Assembly (NCBI GenBank): GCA_946611595.1
Contig: CAMODY010000080.1
Location: 1 to 8,208 of the forward strand
Direction: 5' to 3'
Origin: an uncultured Clostridia bacterium
GTDB lineage: Bacteria > Bacillota > Clostridia > Lachnospirales > Lachnospiraceae
DNA length: 8,208 nt
A program made the translations under genes and the position numbers. Positions 6,240-8,208 of the stretch are shown in pieces. The notes beneath the pieces are model-generated. The model ran no database searches, had not been told where the DNA came from, and was given only the letters and a program-made list of their open reading frames with translations. How positions within the stretch are numbered: position 1 is the first letter of the stretch; every line of letters begins with the position of its first letter.

Positions 6240-7538
6240 ATGAGCTTTAGTGATAACATGCCAAAACTGAAACCGTTTAACAGAAGCGTTTCAATTGTCG
6301 GCGTTGGCGTAACCCCGTTCAGACAAACCCGTGAGATTCCGGAGCTGGACGGCATTACAGAGGGTGAACTCTTTGGATATGCAGCTGTTGAGGCTATGCG
6401 TGATGCAGGTATGACAGGAAAGGACGTGGACTTCTTTGTACACGGACAGGCAGGTCCTGGATGGGAGAGCAACTTTGCAACCCCGAACGTTCATGTTGCA
6501 AACTGGCTGGGCATGAAAGGCAAAGGCTCCTATCATCAGAGTGAAGCCTGCGCAACCGGATATGTTGCTGTAGAAACTGCAGCAGCATTAGTTGCTTCCG
6601 GTACTTATGATGTTGTTTTAAGCGGCTGCGTTGAGATGCCGCATTCTATCGCGTATCCGGACAGAGTCCTTACCAAGAGAAGACTCGGAACAGAAGCGAT
6701 CTTTCATGAGACCCTTTGCTCAACGATCACAAGAGACTACAACCTTTTCACAAACGGAATCCTCCCGTTCCACTGGGAGAGTTGGTTCCAGGCATATTGC
6801 GATGAAAATAAATTAAGCGAAGAGCAGGCAGATGCGCTTCTCGTGCATATGTCCATCAATGCAAGAAAGATGGCAGCGATCAATCCGATCGGTATGTCCT
6901 TTGGGAAAGATTATGACACCGTTGCTAAAGAAAACGGATTTGAAACAGCAGAAGAATTCCTGACATCCAAATGGAATCCGAAACTTGGTCATTTCTACCG
7001 CGTCAGCAACTTTGAGCAGAGATGCGATGGCGCCGGAGCTATGGTCATCATGCCGACAGAGATGGCATATGAATATACCGACCACCCGATCGAGATCTTA
7101 GGAATCGGCCATGCTGTTGTAGAGTATGGAAATCCGCAGAACGAACGTACCGGAACGCTGAACGCTTATAAGCAGGTTAGAGAACTCACAGGACTGACCG
7201 GAGCAGACATGGATCTGTTCATGACAAACGATTTCTTCCTGGCACAGCAGCTGCTTTCCGCAGAAGCCTGCGGATACCTTCCGGAAGGCGAAGGCTGGAA
7301 ATATATGATGGATGACCGCTGCACCTTTGAAGGCGATCGTCCGATTCAGACAAACGGCGGAAGATGCCACTATGGACATGCAGCAGCTGCATCCGGAACC
7401 CATGATATTTTTGAAGTAGCAATGCAGATGAGAGGCGAAGCTGATGCACATCAGATCAAAAAGCCGGTTAAACATGCGATGGTCAGAGGATTTGGCGGTG
7501 GCCAGAACCTGCTCTGCATGATTCTGAAATATCTGTAA
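6240..7538 (+). CDS. SCP2-type thiolase-like protein (432 aa)
   Basis: This is a thiolase-fold enzyme expected to cleave or form a C-C bond next to a thioester, working with the zinc-ribbon/OB-fold protein encoded next. N-terminal half: SVSIVGVGVTPF (17-27), then the nucleophile loop SEACATGYVAVETAA with Cys104, followed by the typical 'SGTYDVVLSGCVEM' strand (120-133). C-terminal half: DGAGAMVI (263-270), TNDFFLAQQLLSAEACG (329-345) in the position of the thiolase NEAF/HDCF loop, and NGGRCHYGH with His380 followed by AAAASG instead of the common 'GHPxGATG'. The last glycine loop is GFGGGQN, with no CxG cysteine. So Cys104 and His380 are kept but the second catalytic Cys of classical thiolases appears to be missing, as in several lyase- or acyltransferase-type relatives that pair with DUF35 proteins. 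Length is normal for the family (about 390-440). The substrate is unknown. Confidence 0.88.
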   Translation: MSFSDNMPKLKPFNRSVSIVGVGVTPFRQTREIPELDGITEGELFGYAAVEAMRDAGMTGKDVDFFVHGQAGPGWESNFATPNVHVANWLGMKGKGSYHQSEACATGYVAVETAAALVASGTYDVVLSGCVEMPHSIAYPDRVLTKRRLGTEAIFHETLCSTITRDYNLFTNGILPFHWESWFQAYCDENKLSEEQADALLVHMSINARKMAAINPIGMSFGKDYDTVAKENGFETAEEFLTSKWNPKLGHFYRVSNFEQRCDGAGAMVIMPTEMAYEYTDHPIEILGIGHAVVEYGNPQNERTGTLNAYKQVRELTGLTGADMDLFMTNDFFLAQQLLSAEACGYLPEGEGWKYMMDDRCTFEGDRPIQTNGGRCHYGHAAAASGTHDIFEVAMQMRGEADAHQIKKPVKHAMVRGFGGGQNLLCMILKYL

Positions 7539-7540
7539 GG

Positions 7541-7547
7541 AAGGAGG
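7541..7547 (+). promoter_or_regulatory. Ribosome binding site deciding the start of the DUF35-ACP gene
   Basis: AAGGAGG is 8 bases from the ATG at 7556 but only 2 bases from the in-frame ATG at 7550. The later ATG is therefore preferred; the earlier one would add just Met-Asn. Confidence 0.7.
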
Positions 7548-7555
7548 AGATGAAC

Positions 7556-8208
7556 ATGAAATACGCAAAATTAGAAAGAATCGTTAAAACATATTACGAC
7601 AATCTGGAAGATGGAAAAGTATTAGGACGTAAGTGCACAGCCTGCGGACACGTTGAGTTCCCTCCTTATCTGGCATGCAATGCCTGCGGAAACTTAGACA
7701 CCGAATGGGTTGACCTTACAAACACCAGAGCGAAGATCGTACAGGTTCTTCCTCCTCTGAACGTTTTTCCGGAAGCGGACTTTGCAGAGGCAAACGGAGG
7801 CTTTGTTGCGGTCGCTATCAAGATCGATAACGCAGACCCGTATGTCACCTCCATGGTTCATGTCGGAAAAGACGCGTACGAAAAGATCCATGAAAACATG
7901 GATAGCTATACATTGAAACCGTACATCATTCAGGGCGCTGACACCAAGATCTGCTCCTGGGTAGATGAAAACTTTAAAGAGGCTCCGAAGAAGAAAGAAG
8001 AGCCGAAGGCAGAAGCTCCAAAAGCAGAGGCACCGAAGGCTGCGCCTGCACCGGCAGCAGATGCAAATGATGAAGTCGTTAAGGCTGTCATCGCTGCAGC
8101 AGCAGATGGTTATGATGTAGATCCGTCCGTCATCACACTTGCAACGGATATTCGTGAAGACCTTGCGCCGCAGTCCATGAAGATGATCGTTATGCTCTCC
8201 AACATTGA
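7556..8208 (+). CDS. Zinc-ribbon/OB-fold (DUF35) protein fused to an acyl-carrier-like domain (3' end outside window)
   Basis: 217 residues are visible and the frame is open at the window end. Residues 1-23 are an N-terminal helix. Cys27, Cys30, Cys41 and Cys44 (CTAC and CNAC) form the rubredoxin-like zinc ribbon. Residues about 48-138 are the OB fold (TRAKIVQVLPPLNVFPE, FVAVAIKID, YIIQGAD). This is the DUF35 layout of proteins that partner SCP2-type thiolases (BbsA, PhlB, ChsH2 and archaeal acetoacetyl-CoA/HMG-CoA synthase scaffolds). Residues 141-170 are a flexible Lys/Glu/Ala/Pro linker with PKAEA repeats. Residues from 172 (VVKAVIAAAADGYDVDPSVI, then TDIREDLAPQSMKMIVM) follow the acyl carrier protein pattern, with Ser207 at the phosphopantetheine position; the usual DSL is QSM here. 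Family members normally end after the OB fold at about 130-150 residues, so the extension is unusual. It starts 17 bases after the thiolase stop, so the pair is surely co-translated. The ACP call is pattern-based and the domain is cut by the window. Confidence 0.82.
   Translation, partial: MKYAKLERIVKTYYDNLEDGKVLGRKCTACGHVEFPPYLACNACGNLDTEWVDLTNTRAKIVQVLPPLNVFPEADFAEANGGFVAVAIKIDNADPYVTSMVHVGKDAYEKIHENMDSYTLKPYIIQGADTKICSWVDENFKEAPKKKEEPKAEAPKAEAPKAAPAPAADANDEVVKAVIAAAADGYDVDPSVITLATDIREDLAPQSMKMIVMLSNI

Noticed and set aside
7098..7568. Antisense open frame (156 codons) over the thiolase 3' end
   Set aside because: It has no recognisable domain, Cys/Ser-rich composition and full overlap with a well-supported gene on the other strand.

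Overview
The window looks like a chromosomal catabolic locus from an anaerobic Bacillota (Clostridia, probably a Lachnospiraceae- or Eubacteriaceae-like gut or sediment bacterium). Reasons: strong AAGGAGG-type ribosome binding sites, moderate GC, several PucR/CdaR-type regulators, and an oxygen-independent 2,4-dienoyl-CoA-reductase-like flavin/iron-sulfur enzyme. No rRNA, tRNA, CRISPR array, complete insertion sequence or phage gene was seen. The host assignment is inference from these traits.

Left part (1-3582) is regulatory. It holds the 3' end of one PucR-family regulator on the + strand (1-375), then two full-length paralogous PucR/CdaR-like regulators on the - strand (395-1942 and 2041-3582). 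The + strand fragment and the first - strand gene converge on a REP-like palindrome (371-399), whose two arms supply both stop codons. The - strand regulators have recognisable promoters, each with an inverted repeat nearby.

Middle part (3758-6033) is divergent from the second regulator. It is a two-gene unit: an OYE-type/FadH-like NAD(P)H:flavin oxidoreductase with [4Fe-4S], FMN and FAD/NAD(P) regions, then a 107-residue muconolactone-isomerase-like alpha/beta-barrel protein. It ends in a 12-bp-stem terminator (6059-6086).

Right part (6240 to the window end) has its own promoter. It encodes an SCP2-type thiolase-like protein and, 17 bases later, a zinc-ribbon/OB-fold (DUF35) protein. The second protein continues through a Lys/Ala/Pro/Glu-rich linker into what looks like an acyl carrier protein (ACP) domain and runs off the window.

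Read together, the locus suggests an inducible pathway. A conjugated carbonyl or ring substrate would be reduced by the ene-reductase, perhaps isomerised or held by the small barrel protein, and then cleaved or acylated by a thiolase-DUF35 complex that may carry its own acyl-carrier arm. Thiolase-DUF35 pairs are known in BbsAB (anaerobic toluene degradation), PhlC-PhlB (phloroglucinol acylation) and Ltp2-ChsH2 (sterol side-chain cleavage). The substrate here cannot be read from sequence. The most unusual features are the DUF35-ACP fusion and non-canonical active-site positions in both the reductase and the thiolase.
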